Shown: one piece after another, positions 53,647 to 62,488 of the stretch | How positions within the stretch are numbered: the first letter of the stretch is position 1 | Layout: every line of letters starts with the position of its first letter | Source: an uncultured Cohaesibacter sp. | GTDB lineage: Bacteria; Pseudomonadota; Alphaproteobacteria; Rhizobiales; Cohaesibacteraceae | Direction of reading: 5' to 3' | DNA length: 64,000 bases | Assembly: GCF_963662805.1 (NCBI RefSeq) | Contig: NZ_OY759849.1 | Span: forward strand, 1-64,000 | The notes under the pieces: generated by a model | What the model saw: only the letters and a program-made list of their open reading frames with translations | Told to the model about the DNA's origin: nothing | Databases searched by the model: none | Position numbers and translations under genes: made by a program

Positions 53647-54462
53647 GTGTTCATCATGCGGCCATCGGACCTCCGGAGCTCCGCTGAAAGGCGCAGCATA
53701 CGCCCCCCTGCTCTGGCGACTATTCTGATCCTGCCGGGTCTGCTTTTGCTGGTCTGGCATCTTGGCTCGACCCATGGCTGGTTCAACGCCTATCTGTTGC
53801 CGCCGCCGATCGAGGTCTGGACTGCTGCGGTTGATCTCTGGGGCAAGGGCCTGCTCGCCGAACATCTCGGCGTCAGCCTGATGCGTGTGCTGATCGGCTT
53901 TGCCCTCTCTGGCCTGTCCGCTCTGCTGCTCGCCGCGCTCAACTACCGCTTCCCTCTCGCCCGACGCATGACCTTCCTGCCGCTCGAAGCCATCCGCGTT
54001 ATCCCCCCTCTGGCGCTGGTTCCGGTGCTCATTCTCTGGTTCGGCATTGGTGAAGGCTCAAAGCTCGCCGTCATTGTGCTGGCGAGCTTCTTCCCGGTCT
54101 ATTTGTCGGCCCTGACAGCGCTGCAGACCGTCGATCCCAAACTGCTCCAGATGGCGCAAACCCTCAATCTCAGCCCCCTCGAGCGCGTCCGCTTCGTGCT
54201 CATCCCCGGTGCCAGCGCTGGCCTCGCAACGGGATTGCGCCTCGGCTTTGGCTATGCCTGGCGCGCACTGGTCGGCGCCGAGCTGATCGCCGCCAGCGCG
54301 GGCCTTGGCTATCTCATTCTAGACTCAGAGGAGTTGGCCCGAACCGACCGGATCTTCGTCGGCATCATCGTCATTGCGCTGACGGGGATGATCCTTGACG
54401 CCATTTTCCGCCGGATGCTGCCAAGGGATGACCGGCAAAGGATGCTCGGGGGGATTTTCTGA
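53647..54462 (+). CDS. ABC transporter permease, SsuC/TauC/NrtB family
   Basis: 271 aa from GTG at 53647 (GGAAATCA upstream); ATG at 53656 is the alternative. About six membrane segments; EAA loop LLQMAQTLNLSPLERVRFVLIPGASAGLATGLRLGFGYAWRALVGAELIAA near residue 175. The family imports sulfonates, nitrate, taurine, or pyrimidine and riboflavin precursors. Its stop overlaps the ATPase start by one base (TGATG). Confidence 0.88.
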   Translation: MFIMRPSDLRSSAERRSIRPPALATILILPGLLLLVWHLGSTHGWFNAYLLPPPIEVWTAAVDLWGKGLLAEHLGVSLMRVLIGFALSGLSALLLAALNYRFPLARRMTFLPLEAIRVIPPLALVPVLILWFGIGEGSKLAVIVLASFFPVYLSALTALQTVDPKLLQMAQTLNLSPLERVRFVLIPGASAGLATGLRLGFGYAWRALVGAELIAASAGLGYLILDSEELARTDRIFVGIIVIALTGMILDAIFRRMLPRDDRQRMLGGIF

Positions 54463-55228
54463 TGGACATGATCAATCATCAAAACCCCGTCGAAATCCTC
54501 GGCCTCAGCAGGAGCTTTTCCCAGACAGGCGACACCCGGAACCGGGTGCTTCACAACCTGTCGCTTTCCATTGCCGAGCATGAGATCGTCGCTCTCGTCG
54601 GACGCTCCGGCTGTGGCAAGACAACGCTGCTGCACTGCCTCGCCGGACTGGTTTCGCCAGAAAGTGGGACCATCCTCCCCCGGATCTGGCAACCCACTCA
54701 GCCGTGGTCTTCCAAGATCATCGACTGCTGCCATGGGCAACTCTCGAGCAGAATCTGCTGCTGGCCCTTCAAGCAAACAGGAACATGGCAAAGGCGGAAA
54801 AAATCAGGCGCGTTGCCCGAATGATTGCCGCCCTTGACCTCACACCTTTTGCCAAGAGCAAACCGGCAGCCCTCTCCGGCGGCATGGCCCAAAGGGCAGC
54901 ACTGGGCCGGGCCCTGCTGCAGGAGCCGCGGCTTCTTCTGATGGATGAGCCTTTTGCATCCCTTGATGCCCTCACCCGCATGGACATGCACGATCTGTTG
55001 CTTTCCCTCCATGACAATAACCCCTGCACCATCCTGTTCGTCACCCACGATCTCGAAGAGGCGGTGAAACTCGCCGACCGCGTGGTTGTGATGGAACAGG
55101 GCGGGATTGTTGAGGACTGCCCGATCAGGCTCGCCAAGCCAAGAGATCCGGACGACGCGGACATCCGCACCATTCAGCGCCATTTGCGCCAACTGGTCAC
55201 CAAACGATCCGAACCCACACACCAATAA
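54462..55228 (+). pseudogene. ABC transporter ATP-binding protein (SsuB/TauB-like), frameshifted
   Basis: The first frame has Walker A GRSGCGKTT and runs to LAGLVSPESGTILP. The second frame holds the Q-loop VVFQDHRLLPW, signature LSGGMAQRAALGRALL, Walker B LLLMDEPFASLD and H-loop VTHDLEEAV, ending at 55228. They join if the C run at 54677-54681 has six Cs instead of five (ILPPDLATHSAVVFQDH). The reconstructed protein of about 255 aa is normal, and every catalytic motif is intact. The gene is therefore probably functional and the break a sequencing error. Confidence 0.85.
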
Positions 55229-55263
55229 CAGCCATTCAACAGCACCAACGGAGAAGTCAGTTC

Positions 55264-56226
55264 ATGCTGAAGTCACTACAACGCGGCCTCGCCGCAACCC
55301 TCGCAGCAACGGTCGGCCTGACCATGTTCGCTGCAGCAAGCTTCGCCGCCGACGTCAAGGAAATCAACGTCTCTTACGTAACCTCGCCTTTCAACCTTCA
55401 GGTCATGGTCACCAAATTGCAGGGCCGCCTCGAGAAGGAATTCGGGAAGGATGGCATCACCGTCAACTGGCACGAAATCACCTCTGGTGCCAAGCAGGCA
55501 CAGGCCATGGCCGCCGGATCCCTCGATTTCGGCATGGTGATGAATTCCACCTCCGTGCTGATGGCCAATGCAGCAGGAAACCCGGTCAAGATCGTCTCAG
55601 CCGTCTCCCGTCCCTCCGAAACCTTCGCACTGGTTGCAGGCAAGGACGGCCCAAAAACCATTGAAGATCTGAAAGGCAAGACCGTCGCCGGACCCAAAGG
55701 CACCGTTCTGCATCAAATGCTGGTCGCAGCGGTCGATAAGGCAGGCCTTGAACAGAACGATGTAAAGTTCGTTTCGATGGATCTACCAAAGGCCCGCGCC
55801 GCGATGCTCTCTGGCAACGTTGATGCCGCTCTTCTTGCCGCGTCGCTGGTGATCAAGTCCGTCGAAGAAGGCGCCCATGTGGTGACCACAGCATCCGGCC
55901 TCGTCACCCCGAAGCTGGTCCTCGCTTCTTCCGCCGCGTTTGTTGAAGCCCATCCAGATCTCGTCGAACGTGTGATCAAGGTGCACAAGGAAGCGCAAGC
56001 CTTTATCGATGCCAACCGCGATGAGGCCATCGCACTGGGAGCCAAAGAGAAGAATATCTCCATTGAGGACGCCACCAAACTCGCCGACTGGGCAGGCTAC
56101 ACCACCAGCCTTGCCCAGGACGATCTCGACAGCATGAAAGCCGACATGGATTTTCTCGTTGCCAATGATCTGATTAAACAGGTCGTCGATCTCGATGATG
56201 TCGTCATGCCGAGCGCAATGGAGTAG
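55264..56226 (+). CDS. ABC transporter substrate-binding protein (SsuA/TauA/NMT1-like)
   Basis: 320 aa; ATG at 55264 follows GGAGAAGTCAGTTC. Signal peptide of about 28 residues (ending SFA-ADVKE). NMT1/SsuA fold: INVSYVTSPFNLQVMVTKLQG near residue 35, AAGSLDFGMVMNSTSVLMANAAGNPVKIV near 75, IEDLKGKTVAGPKGTVLHQMLVAAV near 132 and SGNVDAALLAAS near 180. It delivers ligand to the 53647 permease. The ligand could be a sulfonate or an aromatic or pyrimidine compound; the sequence does not decide. Confidence 0.86.
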   Translation: MLKSLQRGLAATLAATVGLTMFAAASFAADVKEINVSYVTSPFNLQVMVTKLQGRLEKEFGKDGITVNWHEITSGAKQAQAMAAGSLDFGMVMNSTSVLMANAAGNPVKIVSAVSRPSETFALVAGKDGPKTIEDLKGKTVAGPKGTVLHQMLVAAVDKAGLEQNDVKFVSMDLPKARAAMLSGNVDAALLAASLVIKSVEEGAHVVTTASGLVTPKLVLASSAAFVEAHPDLVERVIKVHKEAQAFIDANRDEAIALGAKEKNISIEDATKLADWAGYTTSLAQDDLDSMKADMDFLVANDLIKQVVDLDDVVMPSAME

Positions 56227-56230
56227 GCCC

Positions 56231-56794
56231 ATGACCAACCCTTATGGTATCGAGAAACGCCACGAGCCAACCATTGATCTCAAAGAGGCCGACTGCCCCC
56301 TCGCCTTCACCCGCGCCGACTTCGTGCGCTATGCAGGCCCCGACCAGATCATCGCCTCGGCCTTGATGTTCCAGATGCTCACTTGCGCCTTCGAAGTTCT
56401 GTCGCCTGACGCGCTGGCGGAACGCAACGAAGTGAAGGTTCAGGTTGGCTTCCCCGGCCCGGGTGTCACTGACATCATCGAGCTAGTCCTGCGCGGCAGC
56501 ACTCGCAACGCGGCCAACATCACGGTCAAGACGGAAGATCTGCCGATGGAAGCCCCGGAAGCCCTGATTGGCCGCTTCTATTTCGAGTTTGAATATGGTG
56601 GCAATCGGATCGGTCTCTGGCCGGTGGAAGGCTATTTCACCGACGAATTCCGCGACAATGTGAAGGCCTTCCAGCCCCGCAAGGGCGATGCGGCAAGTCA
56701 GGCCGCCTACCAGAACTTCAAGCATGGCATGGTGGCCAAACTGATGGCCGCAGAGCCGAGCGCCCTGTTCAACGTCAAGATTGTCGCCAACTGA
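56231..56794 (+). CDS. Unrecognised protein co-encoded with the Ssu/Tau-type ABC cassette
   Basis: 187 aa from ATG at 56231, 4 bp after the binding-protein stop, so surely in the same operon. I do not recognise the family. It has no signal peptide or membrane segment. It is acidic to neutral, with a probable alpha/beta core: FTRADFVRYAGPDQIIASALMFQMLTCAFEVL, then VKVQVGFPGPGVTDIIELVLRG near residue 71 and FYFEFEYGGNRIGLWPVEGYFTDEFRDNVKAF near 120. One cysteine near residue 17 and one near 53. It may process the imported ligand or sense it; I give no function. Confidence 0.8.
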   Translation: MTNPYGIEKRHEPTIDLKEADCPLAFTRADFVRYAGPDQIIASALMFQMLTCAFEVLSPDALAERNEVKVQVGFPGPGVTDIIELVLRGSTRNAANITVKTEDLPMEAPEALIGRFYFEFEYGGNRIGLWPVEGYFTDEFRDNVKAFQPRKGDAASQAAYQNFKHGMVAKLMAAEPSALFNVKIVAN

Positions 56795-57026
56795 GCGTTG
56801 AAACAACAAAGAAATCCCGCAAAGCCCGTCCAGTATGGGCTTTGCACCTCCCCACCACACAGTGCGGGTCTGAGACAGAGCCGCTCACAGATTGGCACAT
56901 AACAGGCATCTTAGGTGCGACAAATTGCTCTTCCCTTAATTGAAGCGGGTCAACGCGCCGCAGAGGGGGATGCCGGACACTATATGGACAATGAGAGACC
57001 ATCTTCGGAAACCAAAGGTTTCAACC

Positions 57027-57520
57027 ATGTCCAACACAAGCACCATCGCCAATCTCAACAAAGCCCTGCAAATGGAAATGAGCGCGGCCCATCAGTATCA
57101 GCTCAATGCCCAACGGCTTTGATGACTGGGGTTTGACCAAGCTCGCCGACCAGATGCGCGAAGAAATGAAGGAAGAATGGGGCCACTCTGATCGCTTCAT
57201 CGAGCGTATCCTCTATCTTAAAGGCACCCCGGAACTTGCCTTCGAAAAATCCCCCATCCTTCACGACTCACTGGTCGAACTGTTCAAGGCCGATCTTGCA
57301 GACGAGGAAGACGCCATCGAGACCTATGCCAAGGCCTCAAAGGAAGCCTACGATATGGGCGACATCGGCTCGAAGGCCCCTGTTTGAAGAGATCGTTCTT
57401 GATGAGGAAGGCCATAAAGGCTGGCTGGAACTGCAGCTTGACCTGATCGAACGCCTTGGTGAGAAAACCTACAGCGCTAAACTCGTCTCTATCGGTGAGG
57501 AACCCGAAGGCGACGATTGA
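57027..57520 (+). pseudogene. Bacterioferritin-like protein, two frameshifts
   Basis: Three frames in sequence give one complete bacterioferritin-type four-helix protein of about 163 aa. Part one has LNKALQMEMSAAHQYQLNAQRL (glutamate and helix A). Part two has DDWGLTKLADQMREEMKEEWGHSDRFIERI and ADLADEEDAIETY (ferroxidase Glu and His of helices B and C). Part three has EIVLDEEGHKGWLELQ (helix D). The breaks are one extra T in TTT at 57118-57120 and one extra C in CCCC at 57377-57380. The ferroxidase residues are kept, but the haem-ligand methionine of E. coli Bfr (DEMKH) is tryptophan here (EEWGH). It should store iron without haem. Confidence 0.82.
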
Positions 57521-57541
57521 TTCTCGCTCTTTGTGAGACAT

Positions 57542-57574
57542 GGACATGGCTTCCAATCGTCAGGAGCCATGTCC
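57542..57574. terminator. Inverted repeat between convergent bacterioferritin and GH3 genes
   Basis: GGACATGGCT / AGCCATGTCC, perfect 10-bp stem with a 13-nt loop; no clear T run on either strand. Terminator-like by position. Confidence 0.45.
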
Positions 57575-57603
57575 CTGACGTCCCGATTTGCACGCTGGCG
57601 CAG

Positions 57604-58764
57604 TCACTTGGCAGACTTTTGGGCAGCTACGGTTTTAGCCTCGCTCCAGCGCCTCATCGCCTGGACCCGTTCAGCCGAAGCCATGATGGCATCCTCACTC
57701 AAACGCCCGTCCCGGATCGCCTGCCGGATCCACCGCACCGCCCGTTGCGGCAAAAACGGATCATATCCGAACAGATTCTTGATCATCACGATGTCGCTGC
57801 CCGCCGCAAGCGCCTGAATGACGGCATCCTTCCGGTCCATGAAATGGCGAACCGCATCCATGTCGATATCGTCGGTAACGATCACGCCCTGATAGCCAAG
57901 CCGCTCCCGCAGCAAACCGGTAACGATCGGCTTGGATACCGTTGCGGGCAGATGGCTCGGTTCGATCTGGTCAAGCCGAAGATGCCCGGTCATGATCATC
58001 GGCGGAGCATGAGGCGACTTGATCAACCGCACAAAGGGCTCCAATTCAAGCTTGGTCCATGTGTCGGAAATATTGGCTGCCCCGAAATGACTGTCATCCA
58101 CCGCATGGCCATGTCCGGGGAAATGCTTCGCAACGCACAGCACACCAACGCTTGAGAACCCCTCGACAAATGCCTCCCCGTATGTCGCAATCACCTCGGG
58201 ATCAGATGAGAAAGCCCGCGCCCAGCGGCCAATTGCGGGATTGTTCGGGTCGTCGACATCCAGAACAGGACCGAAATTGATCGTGAAACCGGCACGAATG
58301 AGGTCCTCGCCAGCCCGCGCATAGATGTCGCGAGCCTCCTCCGGGCTGCGCTGTAGCGCTGTCGTTCGGGCTGCGGGCACACGGACAAAATCGCCATGCC
58401 CTGGGCGCAATCGCTGCACGGCTCCCCCCTCATGGTCAACGGCGAGCATTGGTCGTGCCGGGCCTCCGCTGAAAAGGCGCACAAGCGCAGGAAAATTGCC
58501 CTTGTTGCGGATATTTTGCGCGACAAAAAAGACGGCTCCCACCTGCCCTCGGGCTGCCTGTCGGGCAAGTAGCCGCGCTGACGGGGAGTTGATGTCCGTC
58601 CCGTAGAAGCCAATCATCAGGAGATCCGCAACCGCCCGAGCCAAAGCATCCTTGGGGCTAAAGCAAAAATACCAAGCAATTGGATAGGTCGCCATGCCGA
58701 TCAGCATGCCAACCCCGGCTCGCAGGATGCGCACCAACCTATGAAGAGTGATTGAGACCTTCAT
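57604..58764 (-). CDS. Glycoside hydrolase family 3, NagZ-like beta-N-acetylhexosaminidase
   Basis: 386 aa. GH3 catalytic domain: GQVGAVFFVAQN near residue 72, MLAVDHEGGAVQRLRPG near 105, INFGPVLDVDDPNNPAIGRW near 162, the NagZ-type catalytic His-Asp motif KHFPGHGHAVDDSHFG near 213, and VIVTDDIDMDAV near 300 with the nucleophile aspartate. NagZ enzymes remove GlcNAc from peptidoglycan fragments. Unlike cytoplasmic NagZ, it starts with a hydrophobic stretch (residues about 14-36, ILRAGVGMLIGMATYPIAWYF), so it may be membrane anchored and act in the periplasm on other hexosaminides. Confidence 0.86.
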   Translation of the reverse strand: MKVSITLHRLVRILRAGVGMLIGMATYPIAWYFCFSPKDALARAVADLLMIGFYGTDINSPSARLLARQAARGQVGAVFFVAQNIRNKGNFPALVRLFSGGPARPMLAVDHEGGAVQRLRPGHGDFVRVPAARTTALQRSPEEARDIYARAGEDLIRAGFTINFGPVLDVDDPNNPAIGRWARAFSSDPEVIATYGEAFVEGFSSVGVLCVAKHFPGHGHAVDDSHFGAANISDTWTKLELEPFVRLIKSPHAPPMIMTGHLRLDQIEPSHLPATVSKPIVTGLLRERLGYQGVIVTDDIDMDAVRHFMDRKDAVIQALAAGSDIVMIKNLFGYDPFLPQRAVRWIRQAIRDGRLSEDAIMASAERVQAMRRWSEAKTVAAQKSAK

Positions 58765-59132
58765 CGATCAGAGGTCACAGTAAAAACTCGAAGGGGACGA
58801 GCTGAAACAATCACTCGGTGTATTGAGAGGGCAATAGGATAAAACAATCAAAATCCACACAATCAACTTATCATTGAATTATTCAGGTCTGCCTCAAATA
58901 ACCATAGTTGGAAGTTGGATAAAACGAAAAAATAATTTTCCTCTCGATACCTCGTGCATCTGTGGCGGGCCTGATCGGCGGCATACATGATTTTCAAACA
59001 GAGCGGACAGTTTGCCCCCTCACTCCATTCGACATAAAAACGCCTCGGCAGGACATCTGAAGATGCCCTGCCGAGGCGATAACACTCATACTTGATAACG
59101 GCCCGATACGGGGGAATGGCCGTCGTCTAGGC
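58765..59132. other. Gene-free AT-rich spacer upstream of the GH3 gene
   Basis: 368 bp. It contains the terminator at 59036-59078 for the small exported protein gene. The rest shows no open frame or dyad worth calling. Confidence 0.4.
59036..59078 (-). terminator. Strong Rho-independent terminator
   Basis: 18-bp stem (CGCCTCGGCAGG continuing past one mismatch into CATCT / AGATG) with a GA turn. On the minus strand it is followed by TTTTT. It ends the transcript of the gene at 59133. Confidence 0.88.
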
Positions 59133-59429
59133 TTAGTCGATGGAGTCAACCGAGCAAGTGAAGCCTACCTGAGCAGAGCTGGAGTCTGCGGTCGGAACAT
59201 ATGCTACAGAAGCGGTCTGACCTCGGAAGCAATCACCCGGATTGGCAACATAACGGTCGAAGGTGTTTGCACTGGTGGACAGAACGACAGCACCATTTTC
59301 CTGAATGAGCTGTTTGACCTGAGCAGTGCTCAGGGACTGGGTGTTGGTCTGGCTAGCAGCCATTGCAGGAGCGCTCAGAGCAAGAGCAGCAAAAGCGAAT
59401 GCGGAAAGAACGGTAGCTGATTTTTTCAT
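59133..59429 (-). CDS. Small exported protein of unknown function
   Basis: 98 aa; signal peptide of about 24 residues (MKKSATVLSAFAFAALALSAPAMA). The mature part of about 74 residues begins ASQTNTQSLSTAQVKQLIQ. It has two cysteines, in NPGDCFRGQTA and GFTCSVDS, that could form one disulfide. Compact, Ser/Thr/Ala-rich, periplasmic or secreted. It has its own strong terminator and no operon partner. Similar short proteins occur in Rhizobiales genomes, but I know of no assigned role. Confidence 0.78.
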   Translation of the reverse strand: MKKSATVLSAFAFAALALSAPAMAASQTNTQSLSTAQVKQLIQENGAVVLSTSANTFDRYVANPGDCFRGQTASVAYVPTADSSSAQVGFTCSVDSID

Positions 59430-59965
59430 TGTTTTCTTCCTTTTAGATTGTTTGTTTCGTCACTCGTTTGTCTCGGTGACAATGCTGAAATAGCCATCCA
59501 AACCCGTTCATTCAAGGAACGAAAACTCCCATTTCATTCAACAAAATGTGAGATCAAAATCACATAAAATTCAACACCTTACTATTGAAATCGCAACCAC
59601 AAATCACCAACTGAAACCAACAAGTGCAAAACGCAATTTTGTATCAATTTTATGCTGTGTTTTTCCCGCTGGGATGGATTGGTTTAACCGCCACTTAAAG
59701 CAAAAGTTGCAAATTTCAGCTCATAATCCAGATCGTGTACAGGCGCCAGCCAAGTGGTCGTCACAAAAACGACACAAAATTTTCTCGACAGGCGCGAATT
59801 GTCAAATCACAGCGGTAAAAAAGCTCATGCGTTTTGCTGAAATATTTCTGAGAAAAACTTGCGCAGCTGTTGAAATGTCGGCCGGAAAGGCCGGACAAAA
59901 GGCGCCCAGCGCCCCCCCTGATCTCCTCGACTCTGCGCATCGGATGACTACAAGTGCCGTTTGAA
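59430..59965. other. Gene-free spacer upstream of the small exported protein
   Basis: About 540 bp, AT-rich near the small gene. An open frame of 138 codons on the plus strand (59548-59964) has unusual composition, no ribosome site and no recognisable features, so I do not call it. Confidence 0.4.
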
Positions 59966-59990
59966 GGGGAGTGATCAGGTGCCACTCCCC
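59966..59990 (-). terminator. Hairpin at the end of the frc operon
   Basis: GGGGAGTG / CACTCCCC, 8-bp stem with a 9-nt loop, 6 bp after the frcK stop. The following minus-strand sequence is only moderately T-rich (CTTC), so termination strength is uncertain. Confidence 0.55.
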
Positions 59991-59995
59991 CTCAT

Positions 59996-60622
59996 TTAGA
60001 AGACAATGTCGGCTTCAAGATGCCTGTCATTGACGACAGCGGCATTTCTCAAATCATTCTCTTCTGCCCGCTTTTCCGCCTGTTCAGGCATCAAGCCATG
60101 GACAAGCCAGCGCTTGATGAGCCGCTCGCGCAGGACATCAAGAGGGACATCAAGCCGGACAGACAGAGACCAATAGTCCTTCAAGTCACGCCAGCCCGGC
60201 GCATCAAACAACAGATAGTTGCCCTCCAGAATGACCGTCTGGCAGTCTTCCGGCACCACCTCCGCCCCGGCTATGGCGATATCCCTGTCCCTGTCAAAGA
60301 CCGGACAAATGATCTCCCGCTTCTCCGTCAACCTCATCACAAGAGCGACGAATCCAGCAACGTCGAAGGTTTCGGGTGCCCCCTTGCGCGACAACAGCCC
60401 CCGATCAAGCAGGATCTGATTGTGAAGGTGAAAGCCATCCATCGGTACCACCTTGGCGGAGTGGCCCTGATTGCGCAGCCTCTCGGCCAGATACTCGGCA
60501 AGGGTCGACTTGCCACTCGCCGGCGGTCCGGCAAGAGCGACAAGACGGCGATGGCCATTGGGACGGGCGGCCAGAATCTGCTCCAACAGCCCATCCGCTT
60601 CCTTTTCCCGATCGATCGTCAT
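59996..60622 (-). CDS. frcK: FrcK-like nucleoside/sugar kinase family P-loop protein
   Basis: 208 aa, uridine-kinase/phosphoribulokinase superfamily. P-loop ALAGPPASGKSTLAEYLAERL near residue 30, MDGFHLHN near 61, YWSLSVRLDVPLDVLRERLIKRWLVHGL near 150, and a LID-type ENDLRNAAVVNDRH near the end. In Sinorhizobium meliloti the frcBCAK operon ends with a kinase of this kind. The same gene order here supports the name. The true phosphate acceptor is not established from sequence. It overlaps frcA by 4 bp. Confidence 0.82.
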   Translation of the reverse strand: MTIDREKEADGLLEQILAARPNGHRRLVALAGPPASGKSTLAEYLAERLRNQGHSAKVVPMDGFHLHNQILLDRGLLSRKGAPETFDVAGFVALVMRLTEKREIICPVFDRDRDIAIAGAEVVPEDCQTVILEGNYLLFDAPGWRDLKDYWSLSVRLDVPLDVLRERLIKRWLVHGLMPEQAEKRAEENDLRNAAVVNDRHLEADIVF

Positions 60623-61389
60623 GCGGCCTCGGCAGGAGCATCCATGGCTCCGGTCATGAAGGCTACCGCATCGGACATGGTGTAGTCCTTCGGGTCAATC
60701 ACACAAAGGCGCTTGCCCAGACGATGAACGTGGATGCGATCTGCAACCTCGAACACATGCGGCATGTTGTGGCTGATCAGGATAATCGGAATGCCGCGCG
60801 CCTTGACATCGAGGATCAGCTCCAGCACTCGTCGGCTTTCTTTCACCCCGAGTGCAGCCGTCGGCTCGTCAAGGATGATCACCTTCGAACCGAACGCCGC
60901 TGCCCGCGCAACGGCCACCCCCTGCCTCTGTCCACCTGACAGGGTTTCGACGGCCTGATTGATGTTCTGGATGGTCATCAGGCCAAGCTCGCTCAGCTTC
61001 TCACGGGCGATCTCTTCCATTCGGGTTCGGTCGAGCTGTCTGAGCCATGCTCCCCTGAACCCCGGTTTGCGAAGCTCGCGCCCCATGAACATATTGTCCG
61101 CGATGGACAGCGCCGGAGACATGGCAAGGGTCTGATAGACGGTCTCGATGCCCGCTTCCCTTGCCTGAATGGGCGAGGTGAAGTTCACCTGTTGCCCTTC
61201 CAGCGTGATGACGCCCGCGTCCGGGATCATCGCCCCGGAAATCGCCTTGATTAGCGAGCTCTTGCCCGCTCCGTTGTCACCGATGACCGCGAGGATTTCA
61301 CCGGGCATCAGATCGAAATCGCATTCGTCGAGCGCCGTGACGCGGCCATAGCGCTTGCTGAGACCACGAGCCTTGAGAATAGGGTCCAT
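60619..61389 (-). CDS. frcA: Fructose ABC transporter ATP-binding protein (FrcA-like)
   Basis: 256 aa from ATG at 61389, which overlaps the frcC stop (TAATG). Single NBD, unlike the double-NBD RbsA: Walker A GDNGAGKSS near residue 36, signature LSGGQRQGVAVARA near 142, Walker B VIILDEPTAALGV near 162, and H-loop ISHN. FrcA of S. meliloti is likewise a single-domain protein of about 260 aa in the CUT2 family. Confidence 0.88.
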   Translation of the reverse strand: MDPILKARGLSKRYGRVTALDECDFDLMPGEILAVIGDNGAGKSSLIKAISGAMIPDAGVITLEGQQVNFTSPIQAREAGIETVYQTLAMSPALSIADNMFMGRELRKPGFRGAWLRQLDRTRMEEIAREKLSELGLMTIQNINQAVETLSGGQRQGVAVARAAAFGSKVIILDEPTAALGVKESRRVLELILDVKARGIPIILISHNMPHVFEVADRIHVHRLGKRLCVIDPKDYTMSDAVAFMTGAMDAPAEAA

Positions 61390-62450
61390 TATCCCGCTAC
61401 CTTTCTGATCCACTGGTCCACGGCCACGGCCGCAATGATGAGCGCCCCGATCAACAGGAAGGTCCATTGTGCGTCAGCCCCGAGCAGGCGCAGTCCGAGG
61501 GTGAAGACGCCAACGATCAGTGCGCCAAAGAAAGTGCCGAGAATCGAACCACGCCCGCCGAACAGCGAGATCCCGCCGATCACCACAGCCGTGATGCTTT
61601 CAATGTTGAGCAACTGCCCGGAGGTGGGAGAGACCGAACCGATACGCCCGATCAGGGCCCACCCGGCAAAGCCACAAATCAGGCCGCACAATGCATAGAC
61701 CGAGATCAGGGTTTTGCGGACATTGACGCCCGAAAGCTCCGCCGCTTCCGGATCATCACCCACCGCATAGACATGGCGCCCCCAGGCCGTGTGCCTCAGC
61801 ACATAGGCAAGCAGTATCACCAGCAGCAGCATGAAGATCACGCCATAGGTAAAGATGGCGCCGCCGATGTTGATCTTCTCACCGAGGAACTGCAGCAAGG
61901 GCGCGTCCTTGGCGATTTCCTGACTGCGAATGGTCTCGTTGGCCGAATAGAGGAAGTTTGCCGCCAGCACGATTTGCCACATGCCGAGCGACACGATAAA
62001 GGGCGGCAGCTTCATGACCGCCACCAGCCAGCCGTTCACCGCGCCGATACCAGTACCAAAGATGAGACCACACAGGATCGAAATCTCGGTCGGCAAACCA
62101 TAGCGAAAGGCAAACTGCCCCATGATGACGGACGAAATGACCGCAATGGCCCCGACGCTGAGGTCAATCCCCGCGGTCAGGATCACGAGGCTCTGCGCCG
62201 CCGCTACGATACCGACGATCTGCACCTGCTGCAGGATCAACGTCAGGGCAAAGGGCGAGAAGAATTTGCTGCCGAGCAGAAGCCCAAAAATGACGATCGA
62301 CGCGACAAGCACGATCAGGGGGACAAGCGCTGGCGTCGTATGCAGGGCATGTTGAAAGCGTTCCGCAGGCCCCTTCTTTCTTGCATTGAATGAAGCGACC
62401 TCAGACTTCGCGCCGGAGGCAATGGCTTCAAAATTCTGGGTTTGGGACAA
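61389..62450 (-). CDS. frcC: Fructose ABC transporter permease (FrcC-like)
   Basis: 353 aa from TTG at 62450, chosen because GGAGAGTC lies directly upstream and no ATG fits. CUT2 permease with about ten membrane segments: AQSLVILTAGIDLSVGAIAVISSV near residue 85, NGWLVAVMKLPPFIVSLGMWQIVLA near 140 and GGISLFGGRGSILGTFFGALIVGVFTLGLRL near 295. It imports fructose and probably ribose and mannose, as FrcBCA does. Confidence 0.88.
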   Translation of the reverse strand: MSQTQNFEAIASGAKSEVASFNARKKGPAERFQHALHTTPALVPLIVLVASIVIFGLLLGSKFFSPFALTLILQQVQIVGIVAAAQSLVILTAGIDLSVGAIAVISSVIMGQFAFRYGLPTEISILCGLIFGTGIGAVNGWLVAVMKLPPFIVSLGMWQIVLAANFLYSANETIRSQEIAKDAPLLQFLGEKINIGGAIFTYGVIFMLLLVILLAYVLRHTAWGRHVYAVGDDPEAAELSGVNVRKTLISVYALCGLICGFAGWALIGRIGSVSPTSGQLLNIESITAVVIGGISLFGGRGSILGTFFGALIVGVFTLGLRLLGADAQWTFLLIGALIIAAVAVDQWIRKVAG

Positions 62451-62488
62451 GACTCTCCTCCTCCCCGGATTACACCAAAATCAACCGC

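Noticed and set aside
57027..57520. Programmed frameshifting or selenocysteine decoding to explain the interrupted bacterioferritin frames
   Set aside because: The shifts are in opposite-type positions at simple homopolymers with no slippery heptamer, pseudoknot or SECIS-like structure visible. Sequencing error is simpler.
59548..59964. 138-codon open frame upstream of the small exported protein
   Set aside because: No start signal, atypical composition, no domain and no operon context.
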